From the NCBI GenBank assembly GCA_014360755.1, contig JACIWX010000001.1:434001-498000 (forward strand): a DNA stretch of 64,000 bases, in the 5' to 3' direction. A program made the position numbers and the translations under genes. Origin of the DNA: Chloroflexota bacterium (GTDB lineage: Bacteria > Chloroflexota > Anaerolineae > UBA2200). The first letter of the stretch is position 1. Each line of letters starts with the position of its first letter. Below are positions 53,270 through 63,348 of the stretch, one piece after another. The notes beneath the pieces are model-generated. The model made no database searches, had not been told where the DNA came from, and saw nothing but the letters and a program-made list of their open reading frames with translations.

Positions 53270-53992
53270 ATGCTCTTTGCCGAATGGCGCCTAATTTTTA
53301 CTGGCGCTGCAGATGGCTATGTCAATATGGCGATTGATGAAGCAACGTTGATCTTGGTGGGGGAGGGACGAGTGCCACCAACGGTGCGCATTTATTCCTG
53401 GGACACACCTTTTTGCAGCGTGGGGTATTTGCAGCGCATCTCTCATTTGAAGTCGGTTTTAGCGCAGTGCAGTGTATACAAGTACGTGCGTCGTCTTACT
53501 GGTGGGCAAGCCTGCCTTCACAACGGAGATCTTTCCTATAGCCTGATCGTCTCCATGGCTGATACACTGCTCCCATCTAATGTGCTTGCTTCCTATGAGC
53601 GTATCTCTGCAGGGGTCATTGAAGGCTTGCGCCTCTTGGGATTTGATGCCCGCTATGCCCCGCCGACGGACGTACAAATAGACGGACATATCATCGCTAC
53701 ATCCGCGCAAGCGAGGAAGCAAGGCGTGCTTCTACATCAGGGGACGATTGCACTAAAGCCTTGTGCAATCACCAATTTGCATGGGCTGTCATGCCTGAAC
53801 TTGACACCTATCAGTGAGCTAGTTGGCGGGGAGATTGACATCGAAGAAGGAGCACGGGCATTGGGCATGGGTTTCAGACGAGCATTAGGCGTGGATCTTA
53901 GCCCCAGCATCCTCTTTGCCAAGGAGAAACGCCTGGCACGACAGCTTCTCCGCGAAAAATACGTACGCCCTGAATGGACCTTTGCGCGTTAA
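53270..53992 (+). CDS. Lipoate-protein ligase/octanoyltransferase family protein
   Basis: The 240-aa protein has the BPL/LplA/LipB fold motif RRLTGGQACLHNGDLSYS (74-91) and TSAQARKQGVLLHQGTIAL (144-162). Members attach octanoate or lipoate to E2 and GcvH domains, giving the substrate for lipoyl synthase. The usual ligand-binding lysine in GxKIxGSAQ appears replaced (DGHIIATSAQ, 138-147), which could mean altered acyl-donor chemistry. ATG 53270 is preceded by GGAGGAGACA. gcvH begins 97 bases later. Confidence 0.85.
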   Translation: MLFAEWRLIFTGAADGYVNMAIDEATLILVGEGRVPPTVRIYSWDTPFCSVGYLQRISHLKSVLAQCSVYKYVRRLTGGQACLHNGDLSYSLIVSMADTLLPSNVLASYERISAGVIEGLRLLGFDARYAPPTDVQIDGHIIATSAQARKQGVLLHQGTIALKPCAITNLHGLSCLNLTPISELVGGEIDIEEGARALGMGFRRALGVDLSPSILFAKEKRLARQLLREKYVRPEWTFAR

Positions 53993-54089
53993 AAAGAAAT
54001 TACAGCGACCATATTGGGGACTGAATAAGTCATATCCATGCTCTCATCGCAGGGCAATGGATAATCAAAATAAAAAAGGAGGAAAAGAA

Positions 54090-54491
54090 ATGGTAGAGTA
54101 TGCAAAAGATCGGCGCTATCTGCCCACACATGAGTGGGTGAAATTAGAAGGAGAGGAAGCCATCGCAGGCATCAGCGACTATGCCCAGCATGAGCTAAGC
54201 GATGTGGTGTATGTCGAACTGCCTGAAGTAGGAGAAACATTTGCCCAGAATGAGGTCTTTGCTACAGTGGAGTCTGTGAAAGCGGCCTCGGATGTCTATA
54301 TGCCTATGAGCGGTGAGATATTGGCTATCAACGAAGATCTGGAGGATTCACCCCAACTCGTCAACGAAGACCCCTTCGGCCGCGGTTGGTTTATCCGCTT
54401 CCGCCCTTCCAAGCCAGAAGAATACGATTCCCTCCTGGACGCCGAAGCCTATGAGAGACACTGCCGAGAAGAGGCAGAGAAAGGAGGTTAA
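54090..54491 (+). CDS. gcvH: Glycine cleavage system H protein
   Basis: GcvH carries the lipoyl arm shuttling aminomethyl groups between P, T and L proteins. The 133-aa protein has the lipoylation site ESVKAASDVYMPMSG (the Lys in VKAA) and typical HEWVKLEGEEAIAGISDYAQ. ATG 54090 lies behind AAAAAGGAGGAAAAGAA, far better than upstream starts. It ends immediately before gcvPA (stop 54491, ATG 54492). Confidence 0.97.
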   Translation: MVEYAKDRRYLPTHEWVKLEGEEAIAGISDYAQHELSDVVYVELPEVGETFAQNEVFATVESVKAASDVYMPMSGEILAINEDLEDSPQLVNEDPFGRGWFIRFRPSKPEEYDSLLDAEAYERHCREEAEKGG

Positions 54492-55889
54492 ATGTCCTAT
54501 ATTCCGAATACCGACGCCGACCGTGCGGTGATGTTGAAGGCTATCGGCGTCAAAAACATGGACGGGTTGTTCCGCGATGTCCCCGAGGCTCTGCGCTATC
54601 CTGAGTTAAAGCTGCCTCCGCCTGTCTCCGAGATGGAGGCATTGCGGGAGTTGCGGGAAATCAGCGAATACAACGTGGATCTGGAGCATGCGCCGTGCTT
54701 CTTGGGCGCAGGAGCCTATCGCCACTTTGTCCCCAGCGTCGTGGGGCATGTCATTGGGCGCTCTGAATTTTACACCGCCTACACGCCTTACCAACCCGAG
54801 ATTAGCCAGGGCACATTGCAGAGCATCTTTGAGTATCAGAGCATGATCTGTGCCCTCACAGGCATGGATGTTGCCAATGCGTCCCATTACGATGGAGCTA
54901 CTGCGCTGGCTGAAGCAGTGCTCATGGCTGTGAGTGTATCCCGTGGGAAGCGTCGCAAAGTCGTGCTTTCCGCAGGCGTGCATCCCGAGTACCGCGCAGT
55001 AGTGCATACATACACCCAAGGCATGGCGCTGACTATAGTGGGCGAGGGAGCAGATCCCTTGGCAACAGAGGTCTTAGCGGACATGATTGACGCGGACACA
55101 GCATGCGTCATCGTGCAGAACCCGAACTTCCTTGGCTACCTGGAGGACCCAGCCGCTTTGCGCACACTAGCAGATGCTGCCCATAGCAAAGGCGCTCTTT
55201 TCGTCGTCAGCGCCGACCCCATCTCTCTCGGGCTATTTTCGCCTCCCGCTGATTATGGCGCAGACATCGTGTGTGGTGAGGGCCAGGCGCTGGGAGGTGG
55301 ACTGAATTTCGGCGGACCTTATCTAGGTTTCTTTGCCTGCAAGCAGCAATACGTACATAAAATGGCTGGGCGCATTGTCGGGCAAACGGTGGACCGACAT
55401 GGCCAACGGGGCTTTGTGCTGACCCTTTCGGCGCGGGAACAGCACATTCGACGTGAGAAAGCCACATCAAACATCTGCTCTAACGAGGCTCTCATGGCTT
55501 TGGCTGCCGCTGTCTACTTGGCAGCAATGGGCAAGACTGGCCTGCGCAAGGTCGCAGAACTGTGTTATCACAAAGCCCATTATGCAGCGCAGCGGCTGTC
55601 CGCACTGCCCGGCTATCAACTGCTTAGCCAGAAGCCTTTCTTCAAAGAGTTCGCGCTACGATGCCCAAGGCCTGTTGACGAAATCAACGAGTATTTGCTC
55701 GATGAGTGGGGAATCATAGGCGGCTACGACTTAGGGAAGGACTATCCCGGCTTAGCCAACACCATGCTCATCTGCGTTACCGAAATGAACACTAAAGAGG
55801 AAATTGACCTGCTGGTTGAAGCCCTCGCCCCTGACTACTTTCCCCGCGCAGATGAGGAAGGAGCACCCGACATGGAGGAGGCAGCATGA
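54492..55889 (+). CDS. gcvPA: Glycine dehydrogenase (P protein) subunit 1
   Basis: The 465-aa N-terminal half of the split P protein has [37 protein letters not shown] and [18 protein letters not shown]. Together with gcvPB it decarboxylates glycine using PLP and transfers methylamine to GcvH. It overlaps gcvPB by 4 bases. Confidence 0.96.
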   Translation: MSYIPNTDADRAVMLKAIGVKNMDGLFRDVPEALRYPELKLPPPVSEMEALRELREISEYNVDLEHAPCFLGAGAYRHFVPSVVGHVIGRSEFYTAYTPYQPEISQGTLQSIFEYQSMICALTGMDVANASHYDGATALAEAVLMAVSVSRGKRRKVVLSAGVHPEYRAVVHTYTQGMALTIVGEGADPLATEVLADMIDADTACVIVQNPNFLGYLEDPAALRTLADAAHSKGALFVVSADPISLGLFSPPADYGADIVCGEGQALGGGLNFGGPYLGFFACKQQYVHKMAGRIVGQTVDRHGQRGFVLTLSAREQHIRREKATSNICSNEALMALAAAVYLAAMGKTGLRKVAELCYHKAHYAAQRLSALPGYQLLSQKPFFKEFALRCPRPVDEINEYLLDEWGIIGGYDLGKDYPGLANTMLICVTEMNTKEEIDLLVEALAPDYFPRADEEGAPDMEEAA

Positions 55890-57364
55890 GAGAACCGCTT
55901 ATCTATGAAATCAGTTCACCGGGACGAGCGGGGGTTAATCTACCCGAATGCGATGTCCCTGCTACTCCCCTCCCCAAAGAATACTTGCGGGAAGACCTGC
56001 CATTGCCGGAAGTAAGCGAGGTAGACCTCGTGCGCCATTACGTGCGCCTTTCGCAACTCAACTATGCGGTGGATACGGGGTTTTACCCACTGGGCTCCTG
56101 TACCATGAAATACAACCCCAAAGTCAACGAAGAAGCCGCTAAACTGCCAGGTTTCGTGCAGACCCACCCCTATCAGCCTCCCGATACCATACAGGGTAAC
56201 TTGTTCCTGATGTACCAACTGCAGGAATTTCTGAAGGAAATCAGTGGCTTTGCGAGCGTATCGCTGCAACCAGCGGCTGGAGCACACGGTGAACTGGCAG
56301 GTGTGCTCATGATCCGGGCTTACCACGAGTCACGGGGAGATCACAAACGAACGCGTATGCTCATTCCGGACTCGGCGCACGGCACAAATCCAGCCTCAAC
56401 TACGATGGCCGGCTATGAAACGGTGAAGATTTCCTCCGATGCCCGTGGAAATGTCGATTTGGAGGAGCTACGCGCCCATTGTGATGACACGGTAGCTGGG
56501 CTAATGCTTACGAATCCCAACACGTTAGGGCTGTTTGATGAGCATGTGCAAGAGATCGCGCGCTTGGTCCATGAATGTGGTGGCCTGCTGTACGGTGATG
56601 GGGCTAACCTGAACGCCATTATGGGCATCGTCAAGCCTGCGGCACTGGGATTCGATGTGATGCATTTCAACTTACATAAAACCTTTTCTACCCCGCATGG
56701 CGGCGGCGGCCCTGGTGCTGGCCCCGTGGGTGCCAATGAGGTCCTCGCCCCCTTCTTGCCAGGTCCTATCGTGGTCAAAGAGCGTGTGGAAGAAGAACCC
56801 GCCTCAGATGAAGAGTGGGAAGAAGAGGAGATGTACTACTACCATTGGCAGATGCCCCCCTCTTCGATTGGCCGGCTGAAAGCATTCTACGGCAACTTCG
56901 CTGTATGCATCAAAGCATACACTTACATCCGCATGCTCGGTGCGGCGGGATTGCGCGAGGTAAGTGAAAATGCGGTTTTAAATGCCAACTACTTGCTCAG
57001 CCGGTTAAAAGGCGTTTACCCGTTGCCCTATAATCGGACCTGTATGCATGAGTTTGTGCTTTCTGGCCGCCTGCCTGATGCTCCCGATGTGCATACGATA
57101 GACATTGCCAAGAGGCTAATGGACTTTGGATTTCACCCACCGACCATCTATTTCCCGCTCATCGTCCCCGAAGCGCTCATGATCGAGCCCACGGAGACAG
57201 AAAGCAAAGAAACGCTGGATGCCTTTGCCGACGCGCTCATCCAAATAGCCCAAGAAGCCAAGACCAATCCAGAGCTATTGCATAGCGCACCACATCTGGC
57301 GCCAGTGGCGCGCTTAGATGAAGTGCTCGCAGCACGGCAACCAGTGCTGCAGTGCCTGAAATAG
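55886..57364 (+). CDS. gcvPB: Glycine dehydrogenase (P protein) subunit 2
   Basis: The 492-aa C-terminal half of the P protein holds the PLP lysine in [18 protein letters not shown], plus [17 protein letters not shown] and [10 protein letters not shown]. It overlaps gcvPA by 4 bases and ends before a convergent terminator. Length is normal for split GcvP. Confidence 0.97.
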   Translation: MREPLIYEISSPGRAGVNLPECDVPATPLPKEYLREDLPLPEVSEVDLVRHYVRLSQLNYAVDTGFYPLGSCTMKYNPKVNEEAAKLPGFVQTHPYQPPDTIQGNLFLMYQLQEFLKEISGFASVSLQPAAGAHGELAGVLMIRAYHESRGDHKRTRMLIPDSAHGTNPASTTMAGYETVKISSDARGNVDLEELRAHCDDTVAGLMLTNPNTLGLFDEHVQEIARLVHECGGLLYGDGANLNAIMGIVKPAALGFDVMHFNLHKTFSTPHGGGGPGAGPVGANEVLAPFLPGPIVVKERVEEEPASDEEWEEEEMYYYHWQMPPSSIGRLKAFYGNFAVCIKAYTYIRMLGAAGLREVSENAVLNANYLLSRLKGVYPLPYNRTCMHEFVLSGRLPDAPDVHTIDIAKRLMDFGFHPPTIYFPLIVPEALMIEPTETESKETLDAFADALIQIAQEAKTNPELLHSAPHLAPVARLDEVLAARQPVLQCLK

Positions 57365-57380
57365 CTATCTTAAAAGGAAC

Positions 57381-57409
57381 GCGTGGCGTACCTCAGAGGT
57401 ACGCCACGC
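57381..57409. terminator. Convergent terminator hairpin
   Basis: A perfect 13-bp stem, 57381-57393 with 57397-57409 (GCGTGGCGTACCT and its complement), has a 3-base loop between gcvPB (+) and the glyA-gcvT fusion (-). On the - strand it is followed by GTTCCTTTT. Confidence 0.85.
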
Positions 57410-57437
57410 ATATCTTGGCACAGGTTGCTGCTGACCG

Positions 57438-60400
57438 CTATTCTATTCTCTGCCCCCAGGTAGCTTTCTCCTGGGCGTCTGGGAAGCGTCTCACCACGAT
57501 CGCCAAGATAGGCAACGGAACCTTGTCGCCACTGGTCAGATCCTTGATTGGCTTGGCAGGCCCCTCTTCCCCGTGCGAGAGTGGGAAGATGCCCAGCTCA
57601 GTGCCAGGTTCGTTGTAGCGCTTTTCCACATAAGCCATGCCAATTTGTCGCCCACCCACCAGCGTGCAACTGGTTACCCGGCCAATGTACTGGCCCCGTT
57701 TGTTGACCACCGGATCACCCGCACGCAAAGCACGGACGCCCGTCTCATTGACGCGGAAGCGCACCACCTCCATCCTCTTGTTTAATTCCATTTCCAGGCA
57801 ATGCTTGCGTCCGATAAAGAAGGGCTTGTGGAATTTGACATAGGGCGCAAACCCAGCTTCAGAAGGTGAGATGCCATATTCCCCAGCCAACTCGTGTCCA
57901 TATAGGGGCAATCCTGCTTCGATACGCGTAGAGTCTCGCGCTGCCAAACCGCACGGCTTCAGACCGAATGCTGCTCCTTTGTCCAACAGCAAATTCCAGA
58001 GTTCTACAGCGCGGTCAGGATGCACCAGTAGTTCGAACCCCCATTCCTCACCTGTGTACCCTGTACGGGCGACAATCAAATCAATGCCAGCCAGTTCGAC
58101 CCGCATGTGATCCGTACGGCGGATGCGTGCCAGGCGCCGTTTGACAGCCCTATCCTCAGTTAGGCTCTGCAAAATAGGCAGCGAATTGGGACCTTGTAGC
58201 GCCAAGTCCACGCGCTGATCGGCACCGCTGCTAGGATCTTTCAAATCACGGATGGTCACCTGACCCTCGATTTCCATCGCTGGATTGTCTCGGTCTATGA
58301 CCACCTCCCGCGAGTTCACCGCACGCAACCAAGCCAGATCCTTTTCCGCATTGACGGCATTCACAATCAGCAAGTAACGATCCCAAGCCAGCCGATACAT
58401 CATAAAGTCATCAATCACGTTGCCATCCGGATCAAGAAAATAAGCGTAGGCTGATTGGCCAGGGTCAATCCAGCGGGCATAGTTGCTGGCAACGACGTCC
58501 AAGAAGCTGGCGGCATGTTCACCGGAAACCTCGAGCACGCCCATGTGCGCCACATCAAACAGACCAGCCGCTGAACGCACCGCCTGGTGCTCCTCGCTGA
58601 CACTGCTATACCATACCGGCATTTCCCACCCGGCAAAGGGAATCAGTTTGGTAGTGCGCTTGCGGTGCTCGCCATACAGCGGCGTGCGCTTCAAGGGGGC
58701 ATTCTCTGACTCATGCCAGACAAAGTCTCGTTTCTTTGCTACACGCTCTTTGAGCGAATTCAGGACGGGTTTGAGCGCTGCTTGTCCTACGAAATAGGGC
58801 TTGGTCAGGCAAAACCAGGATTTCTGTGGCCCTCCATATAGTTCCAGCGCTGTGGGGCGCTCAGTGGCATAGTCGGGCAAATCGGCGCGCGCACGCAAGG
58901 AACGGCGCAGTTCTTCCCCACGGGGCGTGGCTCCTGCCTCTATAAGCGCAGCCCACAAGTTCGCGGCTCGGTCTGGGTGCACCAGTATCTCTAATCGGAC
59001 ATCGCCAACGCCATAGCCTAACCTGGCGACAAATACTGGGATACCCGCCAGTTCGCCATGCCACACCGTGCCTTCGTCCAGTGGAGGCGCGCCCATCTTT
59101 TGTATTAGCTCAGGACCACCAGGCCCAACGAGCGCCAAACTCACTAAACGATCCGCTGGCTCCTGTAATGCATCTTCGCCCAAATCCTCGATGACCGCAG
59201 GACCTTCCACTTTGCGGAAGATATCTTCCTGATCGAAAAGGATATAGCCATCGCTCAAGCCTCGCAGCCAGGACTTGACGCGAGGGGTATTGATAGGGTT
59301 GGTCAGCATCAAGTATGTATCGCGCCCACGTTGGTCTGTTTCCAAACGCAGCACGGCGATATCATCCAGCAACACGCCATCCTTGTCGAGCAAAAAGGCG
59401 CGTTGGGCTTGATAGGGTGCAAGAGAAGCCACATTGTTCGTGGAAACCTGTTGCAGGAATGGCTTCGCTCTCCAGCCACTGATGCGCAGCACGCCAGTAT
59501 CGCTGGTGTCCAATAGAAGCGCATCACTATGTGTCGCTACTCGCTTGTCCAAGGCAGGTAAGCCAATGGTGTGTTTGAGCGCAGGTGTTTCCGGCACGAC
59601 CATAAAGTGTGGATAACCTAAGCCATGAGGCTTGGTTTCGGATAGCAGGCGCATGGCAAGAGCATCTACATCACGTCTCGCTGCTTCGAGTATGTCGAGG
59701 TCAATTTTCCCTCGTGGCAATTCACCTAACAACCCAATGTACTTAAAGGGCTGGATATTGGTCAGCACCCTGGCGATAATGTCTGCCAGTTCGTCGAGGT
59801 GCTCTGGCTGCATGCCCCGTTGCGTGACCCAGGGTGTGCCCATGCGGATGCCACTGCCAAGAGCGGTCAACTCATCGCCGGGGATGGTGTTCTTGTTGAC
59901 CACGATGCCGCACAGGTCGAGTATGCGCGCAGCGATTTCGCCGCGCAAAGGGAAGCCCGTCTTTGTTTTGATTCCCCGCAAATCCACGACCAGCAAATGC
60001 GTATCTGTCCCGCCATAGGCGAGTTTGAGTCCCCGCTTAGCCAGCGAATCAGCAAAAGCCTTGGCATTTTCCACAATGGCATACTGTAAGCGGCGGAACT
60101 TGTCCGTCTGTGCGATTTTGAAGGCGACCGCCATCGCCGCAAACTTGTTGACGTGAGGCCCGCCTTGTTCGCCAGGGAAAACAGCCGCATCAATGCGCTG
60201 GGCTTTTTCCTCATCCGTGGTCATAATAACTGCCCCACGTGGCCCACAGATGGTCTTGTGTGTAGTAAAGGTAATGACATCCGCATAACCGATGGGGTTA
60301 GGGTACGCACCTACCGCAGCCATGCCCGCAGTATGAGCGATATCCGCCATCAACAGAGCCCCTACCTCATCCGCAATGGCTCTGAACTTGGCCCAATCCG

Positions 60401-61061
60401 GCGCCCAAGGATACGATGTATAACCTGCAACAATGATTTTCGGGCGATGTTCACGTGCCAAGGATAGGATGGCATCGTAATCTAACCGTTCTGTCTGGCG
60501 GTCCACATTGTATGAGACGACCTTGTACAGCCGGCCGGACAGGTTGAACTCGCTGCCATGGGTGAGATGGCCTCCCTGGAACAAGTTCATGCCCATAAGA
60601 GTGTCACCCGGGCGCAGAAATGTCTGGTACACGGCTAGGTTCGCCGCAGCGCCAGAGAGCGGCTGCACATTGACAAAAATGTGTTCGGCCGGCACTTCTT
60701 TCGTGGCAAAGCATTGCGCGCACCGGCGCTGCGCCAAAGTTTCGATAAAGTCGGCATATTCCACGCCCTTGTAGAAACGGCGGTCACTGTAACGGCGATA
60801 ATAGGCCAATTGGTGCGCATGCTCTAAAACCAGTTCCTCTTCATCGCGCGTCATGCGCAGGGGTGGATACCCCTCAGCGTAGATGTTGTTGAAGACGGAA
60901 CCCAGCGCCTGCCGTACTGCACGTGGAGCAATGCTTTCAGAGGGAATGAGAATAAAGCGCCTGGCTTGTCGCTCCTCCTCAAAGCGGATAATCAAATCAG
61001 TGTCCGGATCTACCTCTGCAATGTCTACGTTGAAGAAATCACTGTAGTGTCCATCACTCAT
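57438..61061 (-). CDS. glyA-gcvT: Serine hydroxymethyltransferase fused to two GcvT-like domains
   Basis: ATG 61061 follows AAAGGAGTGCTGAC and gives 1207 aa; the open frame starts at 61136 without a ribosome site. Residues about 15-475 are serine hydroxymethyltransferase with the PLP lysine K269 in TFTTHKTICGPRG. Residues about 500-775 resemble a degenerate GcvT: LLDDIAVLRL (565-574) keeps the Asp pair, but RTGYTGE has become RLGYGVGD. Residues about 790-1207 are a full GcvT (aminomethyltransferase) with VIDDFMMYRL (882-891), RTGYTGEEWGFE and GLAARDSTRIEAGLPLYGHEL. The two active parts make and use methylene-tetrahydrofolate, so the fusion would link glycine cleavage to serine formation. Confidence 0.93.
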   Translation of the reverse strand: MSDGHYSDFFNVDIAEVDPDTDLIIRFEEERQARRFILIPSESIAPRAVRQALGSVFNNIYAEGYPPLRMTRDEEELVLEHAHQLAYYRRYSDRRFYKGVEYADFIETLAQRRCAQCFATKEVPAEHIFVNVQPLSGAAANLAVYQTFLRPGDTLMGMNLFQGGHLTHGSEFNLSGRLYKVVSYNVDRQTERLDYDAILSLAREHRPKIIVAGYTSYPWAPDWAKFRAIADEVGALLMADIAHTAGMAAVGAYPNPIGYADVITFTTHKTICGPRGAVIMTTDEEKAQRIDAAVFPGEQGGPHVNKFAAMAVAFKIAQTDKFRRLQYAIVENAKAFADSLAKRGLKLAYGGTDTHLLVVDLRGIKTKTGFPLRGEIAARILDLCGIVVNKNTIPGDELTALGSGIRMGTPWVTQRGMQPEHLDELADIIARVLTNIQPFKYIGLLGELPRGKIDLDILEAARRDVDALAMRLLSETKPHGLGYPHFMVVPETPALKHTIGLPALDKRVATHSDALLLDTSDTGVLRISGWRAKPFLQQVSTNNVASLAPYQAQRAFLLDKDGVLLDDIAVLRLETDQRGRDTYLMLTNPINTPRVKSWLRGLSDGYILFDQEDIFRKVEGPAVIEDLGEDALQEPADRLVSLALVGPGGPELIQKMGAPPLDEGTVWHGELAGIPVFVARLGYGVGDVRLEILVHPDRAANLWAALIEAGATPRGEELRRSLRARADLPDYATERPTALELYGGPQKSWFCLTKPYFVGQAALKPVLNSLKERVAKKRDFVWHESENAPLKRTPLYGEHRKRTTKLIPFAGWEMPVWYSSVSEEHQAVRSAAGLFDVAHMGVLEVSGEHAASFLDVVASNYARWIDPGQSAYAYFLDPDGNVIDDFMMYRLAWDRYLLIVNAVNAEKDLAWLRAVNSREVVIDRDNPAMEIEGQVTIRDLKDPSSGADQRVDLALQGPNSLPILQSLTEDRAVKRRLARIRRTDHMRVELAGIDLIVARTGYTGEEWGFELLVHPDRAVELWNLLLDKGAAFGLKPCGLAARDSTRIEAGLPLYGHELAGEYGISPSEAGFAPYVKFHKPFFIGRKHCLEMELNKRMEVVRFRVNETGVRALRAGDPVVNKRGQYIGRVTSCTLVGGRQIGMAYVEKRYNEPGTELGIFPLSHGEEGPAKPIKDLTSGDKVPLPILAIVVRRFPDAQEKATWGQRIE

Positions 61062-61136
61062 GTCAGCACTCCTTTGTGTAAATTTAAACTCTCTATAGAC
61101 TATTCTCTCACTGCCCACTAATAGGAGACAATGCAC

Positions 61137-62318
61137 TCAAGGCAACTGACTGACCGTCTTCCCTTTGTGCCAGACGGTATGATCTACATAGCGTGGTACA
61201 TCCGCTCCTGAACGTGCCCAGGCTGCTTCCACCAGAGCGTAAAGTCCGCCAGCGACCAACGAATGCCCTCCCAGCACAACAGGCACCGGTGCTGACATCG
61301 CCGCTTGAGTGAATTCGCGCACGATGGCATCCGCGATGTGCTGGGGACGGCGAAGGTCTGAATTGTAGCGGTCGCCAGCCGGTGGCCATACTCTCAAATG
61401 TGCGAACAGGACCCGGCTATCGAGGAAAACAGCCTGGCTGAGTTCAGCCAGTGTCTCGAAAAAACGCTGCGGCCCTACCTGCTGATAATAGTAGCCCAGC
61501 AGAGAGCGGGCTTCGCCACGCGCTTGCCGGCCGCTCGCGCGCATGCCCCGCTCTTCAGCAAACACGCGCACCCGACAAGCAGTCTCTCGCTCTAGATATT
61601 CCCAAACAGCAGCCGACACACGCCCTGCCACCAAGACCTCTGCATCGCGATCTACTAGCCGCCGCAGTGCCTGCTCAATATGCGAGATATCCCAACGCAG
61701 GTTATCCAGGAAAGCACGGGTATACGCTCCTACGCCGGGATGAGCGGTGAGAATCATCAGGTCAGTAGGCGTATCCACATCGAATTGCGTGGAAGCACGC
61801 CGGGTAAGGGACTCGTTAGGCAATCCCGCTTGCTCCGCGAGCACCCACCCCAGATCATTGTCTATAGCCGGTGGCTCAATCCGGTCCAGCACGTCAGCGG
61901 GAGTGAAAGCGGCCAAGTCCGTGGAATAAAAGTTGTTGGTGATGAGCACCCTATCCGTTGAGCGCAAGCGGTCTACAATGGCGGCCATTTCATCAGCCGA
62001 GAGCAAGGCACCACTACCACCGCCCATGTAAAAGAGCCGCCTAATCCGATACTTGGCCACCAAATCCCGCAGATGCTTTCCAAAATGGAAAGAACTGCCG
62101 GGCACATCCAACTCTACTGTCACCCCCTGTGCCCTGGCCCACTCCGCCAAGGACGGTGCGTTCGTGCTCAGCACAATTTGGGAAATGCCCGGCACTGTAC
62201 GCGCTCGCTCGATGGTGTCCTGCGTGATCGCCAGACGAGCATTTGCCATCATCTGCTCGATCTCCGTCGCAGGATGGGTGCCGGTCATTACCAGTAGGAC
62301 AGCCTCTTCCAATTCCAT
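61137..62318 (-). CDS. Nucleotidyltransferase-like protein with unassigned C-terminal domain
   Basis: The 393-aa protein has an N-terminal region (about 1-220) resembling MobA/CofC-type nucleotidyltransferases: [32 protein letters not shown] and [18 protein letters not shown]. This is followed by a helical C-terminal domain that I do not recognise. GGAGG directly abuts ATG 62318; TTG 62312 has better spacing (6 bases) and may be the real start. It lies 75 bases upstream of the glyA-gcvT start and is likely cotranscribed. A nucleotide or cofactor role is a guess. Confidence 0.72.
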   Translation of the reverse strand: MELEEAVLLVMTGTHPATEIEQMMANARLAITQDTIERARTVPGISQIVLSTNAPSLAEWARAQGVTVELDVPGSSFHFGKHLRDLVAKYRIRRLFYMGGGSGALLSADEMAAIVDRLRSTDRVLITNNFYSTDLAAFTPADVLDRIEPPAIDNDLGWVLAEQAGLPNESLTRRASTQFDVDTPTDLMILTAHPGVGAYTRAFLDNLRWDISHIEQALRRLVDRDAEVLVAGRVSAAVWEYLERETACRVRVFAEERGMRASGRQARGEARSLLGYYYQQVGPQRFFETLAELSQAVFLDSRVLFAHLRVWPPAGDRYNSDLRRPQHIADAIVREFTQAAMSAPVPVVLGGHSLVAGGLYALVEAAWARSGADVPRYVDHTVWHKGKTVSQLP

Positions 62319-62330
62319 CCTCCGAAAAGC

Positions 62331-62360
62331 ATTATAGCCCGCCAGCTACTCTTCTGTCAA
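62331..62360 (-). promoter_or_regulatory. Consensus promoter for the nucleotidyltransferase-like and glyA-gcvT genes
   Basis: On the - strand, a perfect TTGACA (62355-62360) and a perfect TATAAT (62331-62336) are separated by 18 bases, just upstream of 62318. Confidence 0.85.
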
Positions 62361-62374
62361 GGCAACTGGCTTAC

Positions 62375-62403
62375 TTGCCAATTGGTTAGAATCGAGGTAC
62401 AAT
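62375..62403 (+). promoter_or_regulatory. Promoter for pdxS-pdxT
   Basis: TTGCCA (62375-62380) and TACAAT (62398-62403) have a 17-base spacer. The -35 box is only 14 bases from the divergent -35 box. GGCAA/TTGCC arms (62361-62365 and 62375-62379) could be a shared operator. Confidence 0.75.
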
Positions 62404-62459
62404 ATGCTATAGAAGGAGCGAACTTGTATCACGATAAAGCTCCAAGGAGGGTGATGAGC

Positions 62460-63347
62460 ATGGCGATCGAGAAAGGAACATGGAAAGTCAAAGTAGGCCT
62501 GGCGCAGATGCTCAAGGGCGGAGTGATTATGGATGTCGTTACACCTGAGCAAGCCAGGATAGCGGAAGATGCAGGTGCTTGTGCCGTGATGGCACTGGAG
62601 CGGGTGCCGGCCGATATTCGGGCACATGGCGGAGTAGCGCGCATGAGCGACCCTGAGCTCATCCTGCGTATCATGGATGCAGTTAGCATTCCCGTCATGG
62701 CGAAATGCCGCATCGGTCACTTTGTCGAAGCCCAAGTGCTTGAAGCATTGGGCGTAGATTACATAGACGAAAGTGAAGTGCTCACTCCCGCAGACGAAGA
62801 ACATCATATTGACAAGCACCAGTTCAAGGTCCCCTTTGTCTGCGGCTGCCGCAATTTGGGCGAGGCGCTGCGCCGCATTGGCGAGGGAGCAGCCATGATC
62901 CGCACAAAGGGAGAAGCGGGCACGGGGAATGTGGTGGAGGCGGTGCGCCACGCACGAGCCGTACTTGGTGCCATTCGTCGTCTACAGAGCATGGCTCCCG
63001 AGGAATTGATGGCTGCTGCCAAAGAGATGGGCGCGCCCTATGAACTCGTGGTTGAAGTGGCTAAACTAGGGCGGCTGCCAGTGGTTAATTTTGCCGCTGG
63101 TGGTATTGCTACGCCCGCCGATGCTGCGATGATGATGCAACTAGGCATGGACGGGGTCTTTGTCGGTTCTGGCATTTTCAAATCAGAAAATCCGGCACGC
63201 CGCGCCAAAGCGATTGTACAGGCCGTTACCTACTACAATGAGCCAAAGATTATTGCAGAAGTATCCAAGGGCTTGGGTGAACCCATGCGTGGTTTGGAAA
63301 TTGCGGTTATCCCGGAGGCCGAACGCCTAGCAGTGCGAGGATGGTAA
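62460..63347 (+). CDS. pdxS: Pyridoxal 5'-phosphate synthase subunit PdxS
   Basis: PdxS makes PLP from ribose 5-phosphate, glyceraldehyde 3-phosphate and ammonia. ATG 62460 is 9 bases from AAGGAGG and gives 295 aa; an ATG at 62454 is too close to the site. The (beta/alpha)8 protein shows MAKCRIGHF (active-site Lys) and [16 protein letters not shown] (second Lys), both family hallmarks. pdxT begins one base after its stop. Expression is from the promoter at 62375-62403. Confidence 0.97.
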   Translation: MAIEKGTWKVKVGLAQMLKGGVIMDVVTPEQARIAEDAGACAVMALERVPADIRAHGGVARMSDPELILRIMDAVSIPVMAKCRIGHFVEAQVLEALGVDYIDESEVLTPADEEHHIDKHQFKVPFVCGCRNLGEALRRIGEGAAMIRTKGEAGTGNVVEAVRHARAVLGAIRRLQSMAPEELMAAAKEMGAPYELVVEVAKLGRLPVVNFAAGGIATPADAAMMMQLGMDGVFVGSGIFKSENPARRAKAIVQAVTYYNEPKIIAEVSKGLGEPMRGLEIAVIPEAERLAVRGW

Positions 63348-63348
63348 C

